Positions 1 to 9,868 of a stretch of DNA of 64,000 nt are shown piece after piece. The notes under the pieces were generated by a model that searched no databases, was not told where the DNA came from, and worked only from the letters and a program-made list of their open reading frames with translations. A program made the translations under genes and the position numbers. Positions within the stretch are counted from its first letter, which is position 1, and each line of letters starts with the position of its first letter. The stretch spans positions 17,475 through 81,474 of the forward strand of contig CAJJDI010000009.1 of NCBI GenBank assembly GCA_905182835.1, read 5' to 3'. The stretch comes from an uncultured Flavobacteriaceae bacterium (GTDB lineage: Bacteria > Bacteroidota > Bacteroidia > Flavobacteriales > Flavobacteriaceae).

Positions 1-2
1 CA

Positions 3-83
3 GTAATAATCTCAAATGGAAAAACATTTATAGGCAACAGTAAAAAAACTATACAAGAAGTGAAAAAACATCTAAGTGAATAA
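3..83 (+). CDS. 3' end of an upstream CDS truncated by the window edge (…VIISNGKTFIGNSKKTIQEVKKHLSE*)
   Basis: Open frame from the window start to TAA at 81-83, overlapping the GTG start of the next gene; too short to assign a family. Confidence 0.45.
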   Translation, partial: VIISNGKTFIGNSKKTIQEVKKHLSE

Positions 84-966
84 TAGACTACTTGCAATTA
101 TAGCTGCTTTATCCGCAACATCAATTTTTGGACTAAACCATACGATTACAAAAAGTTTAATGCCATTTTTCATAACGCCTTCTGCATTACTATTTGCTAG
201 GGTTTTAGGGGCATGCGCTCTATTTTGGGTTTTATCTATATTTAGTAAGCACGAAAAAATTGAAACAAAAGACTGGTCAAAATTTCTATTTTGTACTGTT
301 TTTGGTATGTCGGTAAATATGATTTCAGCAATTAAAGGTTTAGAACTATCTACTCCAATTAATAGTTCAATAATTTCAACAATTTCTCCTATTATAGTGT
401 TTATCATTTCTATAATAATAATAAAAGAAAAAGTAGTAAAGACAAGAATAATTGGTGTAGCTATCGGATTTGTAGGGGCAATATCAATAATACTAATTAA
501 TAGTAGAGCAGATATTAATACGGAAGATATAAGATCTGGGAATGTGTTATTGCTATTAAATAGCATTTCTTATGCCATATACTTAGTCTCTGTAAGATCA
601 TTAACAATAAAATATTCGGTTATAACAATTATGAAATGGCTATTTCTTTTTGGAGTAATTTTAAACGCTCCATTTTCTATTCAACAGTTTTTAGATGTAC
701 AGTGGCATATCTATGACAAAGTTGAATTTCTTAAGCTAAGTTTTGTAATAATAGGTGCAACATTTGCAGTTTATTTGCTAAATATATATGCATTAAAAAC
801 ACTAAAAGCATCTACCGTTGGAATGTTTATATACCTTCAACCAATAATTGGGATAATTTATGCTGTATATACTGGTAGCGATAGATTAAAATTAACTGAT
901 ATACTATCAATGACTCTTGTGTTTATAGGAATTTATTTAGTATCCTTAAAAAAAGAAGCTAATTGA
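76..966 (+). CDS. EamA/DMT-family transporter, 10-TM (GTG start)
   Basis: Hydrophobic 296-aa ORF with two EamA-like repeats. Confidence 0.85.
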   Translation: MNNRLLAIIAALSATSIFGLNHTITKSLMPFFITPSALLFARVLGACALFWVLSIFSKHEKIETKDWSKFLFCTVFGMSVNMISAIKGLELSTPINSSIISTISPIIVFIISIIIIKEKVVKTRIIGVAIGFVGAISIILINSRADINTEDIRSGNVLLLLNSISYAIYLVSVRSLTIKYSVITIMKWLFLFGVILNAPFSIQQFLDVQWHIYDKVEFLKLSFVIIGATFAVYLLNIYALKTLKASTVGMFIYLQPIIGIIYAVYTGSDRLKLTDILSMTLVFIGIYLVSLKKEAN

Positions 967-1002
967 GTTTTATATATCTTTGTGTAAAATAAAAAATACT
1001 AC

Positions 1003-1860
1003 ATGATTCAATCAATGACAGGTTACGGAAAATCTACTCTTCAATTAGAAAGTGGAAATATAACGATTGAGATAAAGTCACTCAACAGTAAAAGCATAGA
1101 CTTAAACACAAGAATAACAAGCTCCGTTAGACCAAAAGAACTATTTATAAGAAAGCACCTGTCTGATAAATTAAAAAGAGGTAAAATTGAATTTCTTTTA
1201 TATAAAGAATCTAGTACTAATAAAAAAAACTCCCTACTAAATTCCGACTTAATAAATAACTATATAGATCAATTGAGAGGGATTGTTGATGGATCGGCTG
1301 TTGAACTATTAAAAATTGCTGTAAAAATGCCAGATGCAATTATTACGGAACAAGTTGAAGAAAATGAATCTGAATGGCCCGTGATTTTTAACAAAATAGA
1401 AAATGCAATTAAAGAAATAATTAAGTATAGAAAAGATGAAGGCCTAGTTTTAGAAAAAGATTTTATTAAAAGAATTAATAAAATTAAAGAGCTATTGCTT
1501 ACCGTTGAAGAAATTGATTCAAGTAGGATTGAACATATTAGATCTAGAATTAAAAATGAAATAAATAAATTAAAAATTGATCACGACAGTAATAGGTTTG
1601 AGCAAGAAATGATCTATTATTTAGAGAAAATAGACATTACAGAAGAGCGTGTTAGACTTGAAAATCATTTAAGTTATTTTATTTCTTCACTAGAAAATGA
1701 AAATTCAAATGGTAAAAAATTAGGATTTATTAGCCAAGAAATTGGTAGAGAAGTCAATACTATAGGTTCAAAAGCTAATAATTCAGAGATGCAAAAAGCT
1801 GTAATTCAAATGAAAGATGAGTTAGAAAAAATAAAAGAGCAATTATTAAACGTTTTGTAA
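1003..1860 (+). CDS. yicC: YicC family protein (endoribonuclease-like)
   Basis: N-term MIQSMTGYGKS and C-term GKKLGFISQEIGREVNTIGSKANN typical of YicC; next to gmk. Confidence 0.95.
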   Translation: MIQSMTGYGKSTLQLESGNITIEIKSLNSKSIDLNTRITSSVRPKELFIRKHLSDKLKRGKIEFLLYKESSTNKKNSLLNSDLINNYIDQLRGIVDGSAVELLKIAVKMPDAIITEQVEENESEWPVIFNKIENAIKEIIKYRKDEGLVLEKDFIKRINKIKELLLTVEEIDSSRIEHIRSRIKNEINKLKIDHDSNRFEQEMIYYLEKIDITEERVRLENHLSYFISSLENENSNGKKLGFISQEIGREVNTIGSKANNSEMQKAVIQMKDELEKIKEQLLNVL

Positions 1861-2435
1861 TGAAAAAAGAGAAATTAATTATAATTGCTGCTCCATCTGG
1901 CACTGGTAAAACAACTATAGTGAAAAAACTATTGTCTTTAGAGTTATTAAATTTAGGGTTTTCAGTTTCATCGACCACAAGAACTAATAGAGATAATGAA
2001 ATAAACGGAAGAGATTATCATTTTCTGACTGTAGACGATTTTAAAGAAAAAATTCTGAATAACGAATTTATAGAATCTGAAGAGGTCTATGAAAACATTT
2101 ATTACGGAACAACAAAATCAGAAATACATAGATTAAATAATGAAGGTAAAAATATTATTTTCGATATTGATGTAGTTGGCGGATTGAATATTAAAAGACA
2201 ATACCCAGATACAAGTATTTCTATTTTTATAGCTCCTCCTAATTTAAATGAATTAAAAAATAGATTAATCAACAGAAAAACCGAGACCTCAGAAAGTATA
2301 GATTATCGACTTAATAAAGCTTCTAAAGAACTCACTTTTTCTAATAAATATGATTTCGTGATTATTAATGACAACTTAGAGGAAGCGACAGAGGAGGCAA
2401 AGGGAATAATATATCAGTTTATAACAAAGAAATGA
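1860..2435 (+). CDS. gmk: Guanylate kinase
   Basis: P-loop APSGTGKTT, SSTTRTNRDNEINGRDYHFL; start overlaps yicC stop. Confidence 0.96.
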   Translation: MKKEKLIIIAAPSGTGKTTIVKKLLSLELLNLGFSVSSTTRTNRDNEINGRDYHFLTVDDFKEKILNNEFIESEEVYENIYYGTTKSEIHRLNNEGKNIIFDIDVVGGLNIKRQYPDTSISIFIAPPNLNELKNRLINRKTETSESIDYRLNKASKELTFSNKYDFVIINDNLEEATEEAKGIIYQFITKK

Positions 2436-3004
2436 ATATAGGACTATACTTTGGCACTTTTAACCCTGTACATAATGGCCACATTAGTATTGCTAACTCT
2501 GTTTTAAATTATTCTAAAGTTGACAAATTATGGCTTGTACTAACTCCACAAAGTCCGCACAAAACTAAAAGTAGACTTATTGATTTTAAACACAGGTATG
2601 AGATGTTGAAAATTGCCTGCGAAAAGTGTGAAAATATTTTACCTATAGATATTGAAGAAAACCTGCCATCTCCTAATTATTCCATAGACACATTAAAATA
2701 CTTGAAAAAAGAATATAACAGCCATAACTTCAGCTTAGTAACAGGCAGCGATAATATGCAAAAATTTACAACCTGGAAAGATTATATTAAAATCGTAGAG
2801 AATCATAAAATCTATGTGTATCCTAGAGGGAATTGTTTAAGTAATTTTACTCACGAAAATATTAATTACTTAAAGGCACCTTATATTAATATTTCTGCTT
2901 CTAAAATAAGAAAAGACATAGTCAATAATCAAATTGATAATCTAAAAATTGATCCATGGGTTTTTAAATACATAGTGGATAATAATATTGAAATAAATAT
3001 TTAA
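2432..3004 (+). CDS. nadD: Nicotinate-nucleotide adenylyltransferase
   Basis: GLYFGTFNPVHNGHISIA nucleotidyltransferase motif; ISASKIRKD; ATGA overlap with gmk. Confidence 0.95.
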   Translation: MNIGLYFGTFNPVHNGHISIANSVLNYSKVDKLWLVLTPQSPHKTKSRLIDFKHRYEMLKIACEKCENILPIDIEENLPSPNYSIDTLKYLKKEYNSHNFSLVTGSDNMQKFTTWKDYIKIVENHKIYVYPRGNCLSNFTHENINYLKAPYINISASKIRKDIVNNQIDNLKIDPWVFKYIVDNNIEINI

Positions 3005-3019
3005 TAATAACTGAAAAGA

Positions 3020-4021
3020 ATGAAATCTAATTTAAAGTACGCAGTGATTGGTAGTGGTAGCTGGGCTACTGCAATTGTTAAAATTCTTTCAGATAACTTA
3101 GATACAGTTAGTTGGTATATTAGAAATGAGGATAATTTAAATTACATTTTAAAGAATAATCATAATCCAAATTATTTAAGCTCTGTTGAAATAAACCTTA
3201 CAAAGGTCCAAGTTAATAGTGATATAAATGAAGTTGTTAAAAATGCAGATGTAATTATATTGGTAGTCCCCTCTGAGTTCATAAATTCTGAGCTTAAGAA
3301 AATCAAAGTTGATATATCAAAAAAAGTAGTTATATCTGGCATAAAGGGAATAGTTCCTGAAACTGGGCTTTTATTAGGTGAACATATGATAAAAGAATTT
3401 CATATATTAAATGATAATTTTTTAGTGATTGCAGGTCCTTGTCATGCTGAAGAAGTTGCTTTAGAAAGACTTTCTTATTTAACTATTGCATGCTCTGAAA
3501 AACGTTTAGCTAAATCAATTTGTCGAGATTTTAATAATGATTATATAAAAACTAAAGTAAGTGATGATGTAATTGGAATTGAATACTCAAGCATGTTAAA
3601 GAATATATATGCTATAGCTGCAGGTATTGCGCATGGTCTTGGATATGGTGATAATTTTCAAAGTATCTTGATGAGTAATGCAATAAGAGAAATAAGTAGG
3701 TTTATAAAGAAGAGACATAAAATAAAAAGAAACATTAATAATTCTGCTTATTTGGGTGACTTATTAGTTACAGGCTATTCTGTATTTTCAAGAAATAGAA
3801 TGTTCGGAAATATGATTGGAAAAGGGTATACCGTAAAATCTGCTCAGATGGAAATGAAAATGATTGCTGAAGGGTATAGTTCAACTAAAAAAGCAATGCA
3901 TTTAAATTCTGAGAGTGTAAAAAAAGCTAAGATTCCAATTATAGAAGCTGTCTACGACATTCTGTATCATAGAAAAAGTCCAAAAAATACTTTTAAAATT
4001 TTAAACGAAAAATTAAATTAA
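3020..4021 (+). CDS. gpsA: NAD(P)H-dependent glycerol-3-phosphate dehydrogenase
   Basis: GSGSWATA Rossmann motif, [29 protein letters not shown]. Confidence 0.94.
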   Translation: MKSNLKYAVIGSGSWATAIVKILSDNLDTVSWYIRNEDNLNYILKNNHNPNYLSSVEINLTKVQVNSDINEVVKNADVIILVVPSEFINSELKKIKVDISKKVVISGIKGIVPETGLLLGEHMIKEFHILNDNFLVIAGPCHAEEVALERLSYLTIACSEKRLAKSICRDFNNDYIKTKVSDDVIGIEYSSMLKNIYAIAAGIAHGLGYGDNFQSILMSNAIREISRFIKKRHKIKRNINNSAYLGDLLVTGYSVFSRNRMFGNMIGKGYTVKSAQMEMKMIAEGYSSTKKAMHLNSESVKKAKIPIIEAVYDILYHRKSPKNTFKILNEKLN

Positions 4022-5037
4022 AGTGAAGATTTAAATTGCTTAATAAATCTTGTGTCATTTTCACTTAGAAGCCTAATGTCATTTATTTGATGAAGTAAAA
4101 GAGCTATTCTATCAATGCCCATTCCAAATGCAAATCCAGAGTACTTTTTAGAATCAATTCCGCAATTATCTAATACATTAGGATCAACCATTCCACAACC
4201 CATGATTTCTAACCAGCCTGTTCCTTTAGTCATTTTATAATCTGTTTCATTATTTAAACCCCAGTATACATCTACTTCTGCGCTTGGTTCAGTAAATGGA
4301 AAATACGATGGTCTTAGTCTTATTTTTGATTTTCCAAAGAGTTCTTTAGTGAAAAATTCCAAGGTTTGTTTTAGGTCTGCGAAACTAACATTTTCATCTA
4401 TATAAAGCCCCTCGACTTGATGGAAAAAACAATGCGATCTAGCAGATATAGCCTCGTTTCTGTAAACCCTACCTGGAGAAATTGTTCTAATAGGAGGTTT
4501 GTTATTTTCCATGTATCTAACCTGAACAGAACTTGTATGCGTTCTTAATAACAAGTCAGGGTTGGTTTGGATAAAAAAAGTATCCTGCATGTCTCTTGCG
4601 GGATGGTATTCTGGCAAATTTAAAGCAGTGAAATTATGCCAATCATCTTCAATTTCAGGGCCCTCACTAACATTATAACCTATACTAGAGAAAATATCTA
4701 TAATTCTATTTTTTACAATTGTAATAGGATGTTTAGATCCAATTTCAATAGAGCTGCCAGGTCTTGTTAAATCATTTAAAAGTTGTGAGTTAGTTGAACA
4801 GTTAGATAGCAAAGAATTTAAATCGTTTAATTTATTTTGAGCTGATATTTTAAGTTTATTTATACTTAGCCCGTATTCTTTTTTTCTGCTGTTTTCAACA
4901 TTCTTAAATTCAGAAAAATAATAATTAATTAGTCCTTTTTTAGCAAGAAACTTAATTCGAAATTTTTCTATTTCTTCCTTAGAAGTTGAATTAAAAGATT
5001 CAATTTCTTTAATGTTATGTAAAATTTGTTCAATCAT
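4018..5037 (-). CDS. pheS: Phenylalanyl-tRNA synthetase alpha subunit
   Basis: Class II aaRS motifs: [47 protein letters not shown]. Confidence 0.97.
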   Translation of the reverse strand: MIEQILHNIKEIESFNSTSKEEIEKFRIKFLAKKGLINYYFSEFKNVENSRKKEYGLSINKLKISAQNKLNDLNSLLSNCSTNSQLLNDLTRPGSSIEIGSKHPITIVKNRIIDIFSSIGYNVSEGPEIEDDWHNFTALNLPEYHPARDMQDTFFIQTNPDLLLRTHTSSVQVRYMENNKPPIRTISPGRVYRNEAISARSHCFFHQVEGLYIDENVSFADLKQTLEFFTKELFGKSKIRLRPSYFPFTEPSAEVDVYWGLNNETDYKMTKGTGWLEIMGCGMVDPNVLDNCGIDSKKYSGFAFGMGIDRIALLLHQINDIRLLSENDTRFIKQFKSSL

Positions 5038-5068
5038 GTTTTTTAATCAAATTCAAATTTAATGATTC

Positions 5069-5422
5069 TTATTCAATATAATTAGATTTAATAAAATAGT
5101 TGACTATTGCATCTTTCATTAAAATAGATTGTTCACCAGCTTTTAGATTTGGGAGTTCCTTCAAACATTTATAATGTGGCCATCCTTGTTCATCTACATA
5201 ATCAAATTCATAATAACCATAGTCACTCAATAATTTGCATATTGCTATATGCATCAAATCAAGTTTTTGATTCTTGCTGAATTTAGAGTGTAATTGTTGT
5301 AGTTCTTGAACTCCTATCAAATAAATTATAGAGTCTAAATCTATCTTATCTCCATCTCGAAAATCAATTGATAACTTGTCAGTTAGCAAATTCCATCTTT
5401 CTTTAAGCTTTGAATTAATCAT
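5069..5422 (-). CDS. Conserved hypothetical protein (117 aa)
   Basis: Good coding ORF between pheS and a CvpA-family gene; no family recognised. Confidence 0.75.
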   Translation of the reverse strand: MINSKLKERWNLLTDKLSIDFRDGDKIDLDSIIYLIGVQELQQLHSKFSKNQKLDLMHIAICKLLSDYGYYEFDYVDEQGWPHYKCLKELPNLKAGEQSILMKDAIVNYFIKSNYIE

Positions 5423-5501
5423 TATTATATTTATTAAACGAAGTTAGTATTATCATTTATGTTATTCAATAAATAAAATTTCTTTTATTTGTAAAAATAT
5501 T

Positions 5502-5993
5502 ATGATGAGTTACATTGACATTTTTATTTCAGTTTTTCTTTTATTTGGATTTATTAAAGGTATATATAAAGGATTTATAGGTGAGGTTGCATCTGTAATT
5601 GGATTAATATTAGGGATTTATTTAGCTTCTAAGTTTAGTGGTAAATTATCTTATTATCTTGAGGGGTTTATTGACTGGCAAGCTAATTACCTTTCCTTTT
5701 TATCATTTGCTATCTTACTAATATTAACCATACTTATAGTTTCAGTAACCGGAAAAATGATTACTAAACTCGCAAAATTAATAGCCTTAGGAATATTCAA
5801 TAAGTTGTTAGGAGGGTTTTTTGGGCTTTTAAAAAACGTGTTGATTTTAAGTATCGTAGCCGTTATTTTCAACATGGCGAATGGTTCTTTAAAGTTAATA
5901 GAAGAGGATAAACTTGAATTATCAATATATTATAAGCCGTTTAACGAAGTAAGTGAGTTAATATTACCCTATGTAATACAAGAAATTAATTAG
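5502..5993 (+). CDS. CvpA family membrane protein
   Basis: N-term YIDIFISVFLLFGFIKGIYKGFIGEVASVIGLILGIYLA typical of CvpA. Confidence 0.9.
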   Translation: MMSYIDIFISVFLLFGFIKGIYKGFIGEVASVIGLILGIYLASKFSGKLSYYLEGFIDWQANYLSFLSFAILLILTILIVSVTGKMITKLAKLIALGIFNKLLGGFFGLLKNVLILSIVAVIFNMANGSLKLIEEDKLELSIYYKPFNEVSELILPYVIQEIN

Positions 5994-6571
5994 TTTAAAA
6001 TTCTAATTTCTCCAGTTATTAAACTATACATAGCTCCAACTAATATTAGTTCATTGTTCTTTTCAAGATTACTTAAAATAGGACTTTTAAATCTTATCCT
6101 ATCTAATGTTAGTAGAACGCTTAATTCAGAAACTTTTGTAATATATTGATTCCTGTCTTTGTCAAAATTAATTTTTTGTGAAATAGCTTTTATTGCCGGG
6201 GCTATATGCGGTTTTAAATTAACAAATAAAGTTTCGTGATTATCACAAACAGAAGTTACTGCTCCACAATCTTCATGACCTAAAACTATTAATACTTTAC
6301 AGCCCTTAAAATTACAAGCAAATTCAAAAGAATTAATTATATCCTTGTTTTCTATATTCCCAGCTATTCTAGAAACATATAAGTCTCCTATACCTTGATC
6401 AAAGATTACTTCTGGAATTACCCTAGAATCTATACATGATAGTATAATCGCTTTTGGCTCATTACTTAAAACCTCTTTGTTATTAATAATGGTGGTACTC
6501 TGGTTCTTTTGAAACCTTAAATTACCTTGAATTAATTCTTCAAAAATAAACTTAGCTGAATTTGTACTCAT
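5990..6571 (-). CDS. Beta-class carbonic anhydrase
   Basis: ILSCIDSRVIPE and VLGHEDCGAV zinc-binding motifs. Confidence 0.95.
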   Translation of the reverse strand: MSTNSAKFIFEELIQGNLRFQKNQSTTIINNKEVLSNEPKAIILSCIDSRVIPEVIFDQGIGDLYVSRIAGNIENKDIINSFEFACNFKGCKVLIVLGHEDCGAVTSVCDNHETLFVNLKPHIAPAIKAISQKINFDKDRNQYITKVSELSVLLTLDRIRFKSPILSNLEKNNELILVGAMYSLITGEIRILN

Positions 6572-7317
6572 TATATAACTTTAATTTGATTTTTAATTAC
6601 CCAACCAATTTGACCATCTGCTAATTTAATTTTTATCCAATCTTCATCAAAATCTTCTAATATTTCAATTTTTGTTCCTTCATGGAGTTCAAATAAAACT
6701 TCACTGTTATTGTTTGGTTCTAAATTAACCTCAACTGTTTCATCAAATACAATTGCATATTGAAAATTGTTTTGAATATTATATTTTTTGAAACTTATAA
6801 ATAACAAACAACTTGTTAATATGTAAGATAAAACAAATAATGTAAATGTTATTCTTTTAATCCTTGTGGAGTTTGATAAAGAATAAAAAAGAAAAAGAAA
6901 AGAAGAAGTTACCCCTAGAGCAATACATAGGAGTGACCAAGTGTGTAGTGAGAAATAGTTAAAAATATAATCAGTTTTTTTGCTTACGATATCAAAAGGA
7001 AGAGCTTCTATATCATCAATAGTAAGGTGGTTTAAGTATTCTAGGTTTTGAGATAAATTGAAATCATTAGGAAAATATTTTAATCCTATCTCATAATAAT
7101 AAATCCCTAATGCAAGGCTATCCAACTTATAATATGCATTTCCCAAATTAAAATATACTTCTGGGGAATGATCTCCATTAATTATAATTTCATTATACTT
7201 TTGAATTGCTGATACAAAATCTCCAGAATTATATTTTTCGTTTGCATTGACAAAAGTTTCTTTTTGCTGAGAAAAAATAAGATTAGTAAATAATATAAAT
7301 AGTAAAAAATTCTTCAT
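6571..7317 (-). CDS. batE: BatE-like protein: TPR, TM and C-terminal SH3-like domain
   Basis: Signal peptide, TPR (YFNLGNAYYKLDSLALGIYYYE), two TMs, C-term SH3b (WIKIKLADGQIGWVIKNQI); last gene of the Bat operon. Confidence 0.88.
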   Translation of the reverse strand: MKNFLLFILFTNLIFSQQKETFVNANEKYNSGDFVSAIQKYNEIIINGDHSPEVYFNLGNAYYKLDSLALGIYYYEIGLKYFPNDFNLSQNLEYLNHLTIDDIEALPFDIVSKKTDYIFNYFSLHTWSLLCIALGVTSSFLFLFYSLSNSTRIKRITFTLFVLSYILTSCLLFISFKKYNIQNNFQYAIVFDETVEVNLEPNNNSEVLFELHEGTKIEILEDFDEDWIKIKLADGQIGWVIKNQIKVI

Positions 7318-7319
7318 AG

Positions 7320-9077
7320 TTATTTAAGTTCTTTGTCAATTTTTGAAATAATTTCAACTGCTTTATTATAATCAGAATTCATTTCAACATCTGTTATTGG
7401 TGTATACCTGGCCATTTCGCAATTGCTAAATAATTTATTTAAAGATGTAATGATTTCTATATCAACTGCTCTTTTATTTAATTCAAATTCAATATTGCTT
7501 TTAGTGTAATTACTGTTTTCAAATAAAATAATAGATTTTAAGTAGTTGTGTAAAGCTCTATCTAAAGATTCATAAAATTTTTCTTTGCTACCTAGGTTAG
7601 ACATGGCTTCTGCCAAATATTTTTTTGCTAATTTTTTTGCTTGTATTGATGTATTAGAGTCTAAGAATTTGTTTCGATTAGTAAAATACTTTATTAAAAA
7701 TAATATTAGTAAAACAATGATGAGTGGAGATATAAGTAAAACCCAAAAAATAGATGAATTAAAAAAGGAGTTAGTTCTAATCTTCGTCAACTTAGTCTTA
7801 GTTTTAAAAGGAAGAAAATTAACTGCCTTTGCTTTGAGTCTAATTTTAGAATCATTGTTTCTTGCTACTTCAGTATTCCATTCCTCTCCATCAATATCAA
7901 TATTGATTTCATCTGAGCTTACAACTCTATATGTTTCAGAGTCTAAGTCAAAATAAGAAAATAATATTTTTGGGACTTTATATCTACCTGGGTTTGAAGG
8001 TACAATTGTGTATAAATCCTTAACACTACCTTTCATTCCATATATACTTGTGCTAATATTTTCTTCTCTTTCAGGCTCATAAACCTCTAAAGATATTGGT
8101 AAAGTAAACTCAGGAAGTTGAAATAATTTTAGATTTCCTTGACCTTTTATTTCTAATTTTAATTCTAAAGCTTCTGAGACAGATAGTTTACTTTTTGAAC
8201 TATTTATAAAAAACTTGAAAGATCCAACTGCGCCACTAAAGTTTTTCGGTTTATTATTCAGCGGTAAGGGCTTTACCTTAATTTTTTTACCCCCCGAAGT
8301 AACTATTTTTTGAGAAGATTTCATAATTCTCTGTCCAAAAAAATCTCGTCTATTTGTTGGTAACTGTAAGGTTAAATCTAAAGATAAAGGCTCTATTATA
8401 AGCTCACCTTCCTTTTGAGGGTAAAGCACTGTTTTTTTAAGAGTAACAAATCTATAAGACTCGCCATTATAAAATCCATCTTCTACTGTATAGTTATCAA
8501 TGTTTATGTTTTGACTCCAAAAATCAACATATCTAGGGGAAGACAATTCTCTCCAATTATTAATTCCAATATCAGAAGAAAAATAAAGCTTGTGAACCAC
8601 TGAAAAACCTTCATTTAAATAAGGTGATATTTTAGATATTTCAGACACCAAGTACACTTCTCCATCAGAAATATAATTTGGATCATTCTCTTTGTTTGGA
8701 GTTTTAACAGCGGCAATAACTTTAATTTCAACAGGCAGGGTTTTATAAAGTTTCCCATCTATTTCAATTTTAGCTTGACCAATTTTAAAAACACCCATTT
8801 TTATTGGCAACAAAAAATAAGTATACGTTTTACTATATGATCTAGTTCCATTTACCCATGAATTTTTTATTGATTGGGTCGGACCTCCTACTACTTTAAA
8901 ATTTTTAAAACTTGGAGGGTTGAAATTATCCCCATCTTCATTTAACGTAAACTCTACACTTAACCTTTCGTTGATGCCTAAAGAAGATTTATTAACCTTA
9001 GTTTCAAAATTTATTTGAGAAACAATACTTAGGTTAAAAAAAAGTAAAACAAGATTTAAAAATAATTTATAATTCAT
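7320..9077 (-). CDS. batD: BatD-like (oxygen tolerance) protein
   Basis: Signal peptide, BatD beta-rich region (SLGINERLSVEFTLNEDGDNFNPPSFKNFKVVGGPTQ), C-terminal TM; operon context. Confidence 0.9.
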   Translation of the reverse strand: MNYKLFLNLVLLFFNLSIVSQINFETKVNKSSLGINERLSVEFTLNEDGDNFNPPSFKNFKVVGGPTQSIKNSWVNGTRSYSKTYTYFLLPIKMGVFKIGQAKIEIDGKLYKTLPVEIKVIAAVKTPNKENDPNYISDGEVYLVSEISKISPYLNEGFSVVHKLYFSSDIGINNWRELSSPRYVDFWSQNINIDNYTVEDGFYNGESYRFVTLKKTVLYPQKEGELIIEPLSLDLTLQLPTNRRDFFGQRIMKSSQKIVTSGGKKIKVKPLPLNNKPKNFSGAVGSFKFFINSSKSKLSVSEALELKLEIKGQGNLKLFQLPEFTLPISLEVYEPEREENISTSIYGMKGSVKDLYTIVPSNPGRYKVPKILFSYFDLDSETYRVVSSDEINIDIDGEEWNTEVARNNDSKIRLKAKAVNFLPFKTKTKLTKIRTNSFFNSSIFWVLLISPLIIVLLILFLIKYFTNRNKFLDSNTSIQAKKLAKKYLAEAMSNLGSKEKFYESLDRALHNYLKSIILFENSNYTKSNIEFELNKRAVDIEIITSLNKLFSNCEMARYTPITDVEMNSDYNKAVEIISKIDKELK

Positions 9078-9868
9078 TACCAGTCTTTTTCATTTTTCAA
9101 TTTAACTCCTTTTAACTTTTTAGCATTAATCTTTTCCTGAACTTTATTTTCTTCTTGGTTCATTGCTTCTAACAAGTTTTTAATTTGTTGGGGAGATAAT
9201 TTGGTTTTTCTAGGGTTATTGTTTGTTTGTTTTTTGTCTTCATTATTGTCCTTTTCTTTTTGATCTTCGTTATTATTTTTGTTATCATTCTCCTCTTCAT
9301 CTCCCTTTTGATCCTTATCATCTTTCTGATCTTCATCATCATCCTTGTCTTTATCTTTCTCTTTATTTTCATCCTCGTCTTCTCCTTCACTCTCTTTCTC
9401 ATTGTCTTGATCTTTAGCGCACTCTATAGCTAAAGCTAAATTATACCTTGATTCATCATCAGTAGGTTCGTTTTTTAAAGCATTTTTATATGCTTCAACG
9501 GCCTCTTTACACATTTTTTTCTTCATTAAAATATTACCAATATTATGAAATATTTGATGTTTATCAAAAGTAGATTTTGCATTTTTTGAAGCTTCTAGTT
9601 GATTAAGCAAGGCTTCATCATAATACTCATTTTCGTATAAATTATTGCTAAAATTATACTGTCCCTTAATAGAATCTGGGCTGATTGAAATTGCTTTTCT
9701 ATAATTTTTTTCAGATAAAGTAGGGTTATTTTGATATAGTGTATTTCCACTTTCGATTAAAGATTCATATTTATTCTCTTGAGATAGCAACACCCCCATT
9801 GTAATGAATATCAATATTAAATAGTTAATTAGTATTTTATTAATGTTTCTCTGTTGTATTGTTTTCAT
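9077..9868 (-). CDS. batC: BatC-like TPR protein with acidic low-complexity linker
   Basis: TPR repeats, then a D/E/K/N-rich tract, then a conserved C-terminal segment; operon context. Confidence 0.85.
   Translation of the reverse strand: MKTIQQRNINKILINYLILIFITMGVLLSQENKYESLIESGNTLYQNNPTLSEKNYRKAISISPDSIKGQYNFSNNLYENEYYDEALLNQLEASKNAKSTFDKHQIFHNIGNILMKKKMCKEAVEAYKNALKNEPTDDESRYNLALAIECAKDQDNEKESEGEDEDENKEKDKDKDDDEDQKDDKDQKGDEEENDNKNNNEDQKEKDNNEDKKQTNNNPRKTKLSPQQIKNLLEAMNQEENKVQEKINAKKLKGVKLKNEKDW

Noticed and set aside
72-566. 164-aa minus-strand ORF opposite the EamA transporter
   Set aside because: Antisense shadow of a clear transporter gene; composition reflects the complement of hydrophobic codons.
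9169-9433. Three overlapping ORFs (9169-9402 -, 9223-9417 +, 9227-9433 +)
   Set aside because: Artefacts of the purine-rich low-complexity BatC linker; homopolymeric translations with no gene features.
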